From Emiliania huxleyi CCMP1516 (Eukaryota > Haptophyta > Isochrysidales > Noelaerhabdaceae), in contig NW_005198537.1 of assembly GCF_000372725.1 (NCBI RefSeq), positions 221,114 through 285,113 on the forward strand: DNA of 64,000 bases, written 5' to 3'. The translations under genes and the position numbers were made by a program. Numbering within the stretch: position 1 is the stretch's first letter; every line of letters starts with the position of its first letter. The notes beneath the pieces were generated by a model. The model was not told the DNA's origin, made no database searches, and saw only the letters and a program-made list of their open reading frames with translations. This document shows, one piece after another, positions 62,548-64,000 of this stretch.

Positions 62548-64000
62548 ATGCCGCGCAAGTCCAAGGCCCAGTCCGCGGGATCTGCTCCGCCGCCGCAGCC
62601 CGCCTCGCTCGCCGCGGAGCGTGATGCCGCCGCGCGAGCGGAGCATGCCGTCCGGAGATCGATCGCGCTCGAGGCACTTGCGGCGGCGACAGCGGCGCAA
62701 GACATCGATGCGCTGCGCGAAGCGATCGAGAAGCACGGAGAGATCGCAGGCGACTCATCCGAGTACTGGCGCGCGACGATGATGCGGAAGGAGTTGCGGC
62801 GGCTGCACAAGCGTGGCCCGGCACCGGCACGCTGCCTCGCTGGAGCCGCCGTCTCTCACCCGCCGGCACGTCCACGCGACAGGCCCTCGACACGTGTCTG
62901 TAGGCACTGCCGCCGGCCGCGACAAACCTCGCGCCCGAAGCCGACTTGCGAGTGGCAATCGCCGAGCTCGAGGAGGCGACTGAGGCGGGCGACCTCGTCC
63001 GTCTCAAGACTGCAATCGCGCTGCACGGCGCGGCTGCGGAGGAGACGGACGCGCTCTACCACGCGAAGCAAGCGATGACCCGTCTGCTGGAGGAGCGAAA
63101 GGTGGGTGCTCTTTAGGAGCCTTGCTCTGTGCATGCAGAGGCCTAGAGAGAGAGAAAGAGAGAGACCGGCACCTTTCCCAACCCGTCCTGTGTTCCGCCA
63201 GGCGGAGAAGAAAAAGCGGCTGGCGGCGGCGAAGGCGGCGCCCGCACCAGCTGCGGCTCCGGCGCACCCGTCTCACGATGAGGAGGCGAGGGCGGCCCGG
63301 GCGGCCAAGGCGGCAGCGGCAGCAGCGGCGGTGGCAGCGGCAGCTGAATCGGTCGAGACTGCCCGGACGGCTGCGGCTGCGGCTGCGGCCGCAGCAGCGG
63401 CGGAGAAGGAGGCGGCGGCGGCGGCGATTGCAGCGGCAGCCACGGCCGCCGAGAAAGCGGCGGCCGAGAAGGTGGCGGCGGAGAAGTTGGCGGCCGAGAG
63501 GGCGGCGGCGGAGAAGGCGGCGGCGGAGAGGGCGGCGGCGGAGAGGGCGGCGGCGGAGAAGGCGGCGGCGGAGAAGGTGGCGGCGGAGAAGGTGGCGGCC
63601 GAGAGGGCGGCGGCGGAGAAGGTGGCGGCGGAGAAGTTGGCGGCGGCGGCCGAGAGGGCTGCAGCCGAGAAGATGGCGGCGGAGAGGGCGGCGGCTGAAG
63701 CGGCGATCGAACGGCTTCGACCCTCGGCGGCGGCAGCACCACCAGAGCCCAGGTCGCTCCCCCCGGCTGCAGCGGTTGCGCCGGGCTTGCCCGCCGCGGC
63801 TGCGGCTGTGACGCCGCCGCCCGTCGGCGGGATGTTTGGAAAGCTGTCTGCGCTAGAGGCGCAGCTCGGCCTGGACCCGGGCGGTGGAGGTGCGCCCGTC
63901 CCCCGGCTTCAGAAGCTCGAGGCGACGATGGGCCTCGTGCCAACGTCTCCAGGCCACCCGCCGCACCCAGCCGCCTATTCCCCCTCGCCCCCCCCCCCCC
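62548..64000 (+). CDS. Ala/Glu/Lys-rich helical-repeat protein, 3' end beyond window
   Basis: Exons 62548-62826, 62904-63101 and 63202 onward. Exons 1 and 2 each encode a similar helical unit (SIALEALAAATAAQDIDALR with EAIEKHGE; VAIAELEEATEAGDLVRLKT with AIALHGA), a repeat type seen in large scaffold proteins of algae. Exon 3 encodes a long TolA-like helix of AAAERAAAEK units, then GGMFGKLSALEAQLGLDPGG and LQKLEATMGLVPTSP, and reaches the window edge in a C run. Intron 1 is GC-AG with similar ggcac(gc)tgcc at both ends; intron 2 is GT-AG. Function unknown. Confidence 0.68.

Noticed and set aside
63143..63943. Minus-strand proline-rich open frame
   Set aside because: Antisense shadow of the Ala/Glu/Lys-rich helical protein; no start context and no conserved ends.

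Overview
The window looks like nuclear DNA of a GC-rich, intron-bearing alga. I favour a haptophyte-type genome (Emiliania/Chrysochromulina-like), but this is an inference. The reasons are very high GC, short introns (many of 65-90 nt), a majority of GC-AG rather than GT-AG introns, many proteins with N-terminal hydrophobic leaders, proline-rich wall-type proteins, and eukaryote-only genes (casein kinase 1, ALADIN nucleoporin, RMC1, tubulin, F-box). Exon joins were worked out by hand from reading frame, conserved motifs and splice signals. No transcript evidence was available.

Layout. 1-2916 (-): ABC-F ATPase, 3' end off the window, with a telomere-repeat tract inside one intron. 3179-3932: long inverted repeat with 247-bp arms. 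4492-6815 (-): probable plastid DUF1995-like protein whose last intron holds a 10 x 25 bp minisatellite. 7354-8248 (-): alpha/beta hydrolase. 8387-9241: a terminal-inverted-repeat element carrying a nested retroposon. 9242-12470: poor in recognisable genes and rich in repeats. 12482-12931 (+): small secreted or plastid protein. 14020-15126 (-): PP2C phosphatase lacking its central catalytic block. 15499-16713 (+): Q-rich coiled-coil protein. 17454-19028 (-): casein kinase 1. 20011-22718 (+): PAN-like / proline-rich / pentapeptide-repeat protein. 24045-26578 (+): multi-pass membrane protein. 27428-28648 (+): J-domain protein. 28827-29807 (-): secreted esterase-type hydrolase. 30646-31024: 5'-truncated retroposons with 14-bp target duplications.

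31454-32852 (+): divergent beta-tubulin with a non-ATG start and a frameshift. 33281-35073 (-): coiled-coil protein. 35320-36948 (-): CaMK-like kinase. 37129-37956 (-): ER-type EF-hand protein. 38000-40900: repeats. 41057-43330 (+): DEAD-box helicase with a UVR-like N-terminus. 43657-44547 (-): dual-specificity phosphatase. 46623-47118: MITE flanked by TTAA with perfect 106-bp inverted repeats. 47174-48296 (+): F-box protein. 49130-49812 (-) and 49949-51883 (+): a divergent pair of unknown genes. 52221-54182 (+): ALADIN. 54574-55056: hAT-like MITE with an 8-bp target duplication. 55214-58112 (-): RMC1. 58684-59884: minisatellite-filled inverted-repeat element. 59996-61919 (+): coiled-coil protein with a (CA)n-filled intron. 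62548-64000 (+): Ala/Glu/Lys-rich helical-repeat protein running off the window.

The genes are housekeeping and unrelated, as expected for a eukaryotic nuclear locus; there is no operon-like system. The most unusual signals are structural. Several tiny introns carry near-identical direct repeats across their two splice junctions. An exon-end duplication brackets telomeric repeats. At least two retroposon families show clear insertion signatures, and one of their insertions has its empty site elsewhere in this same window.
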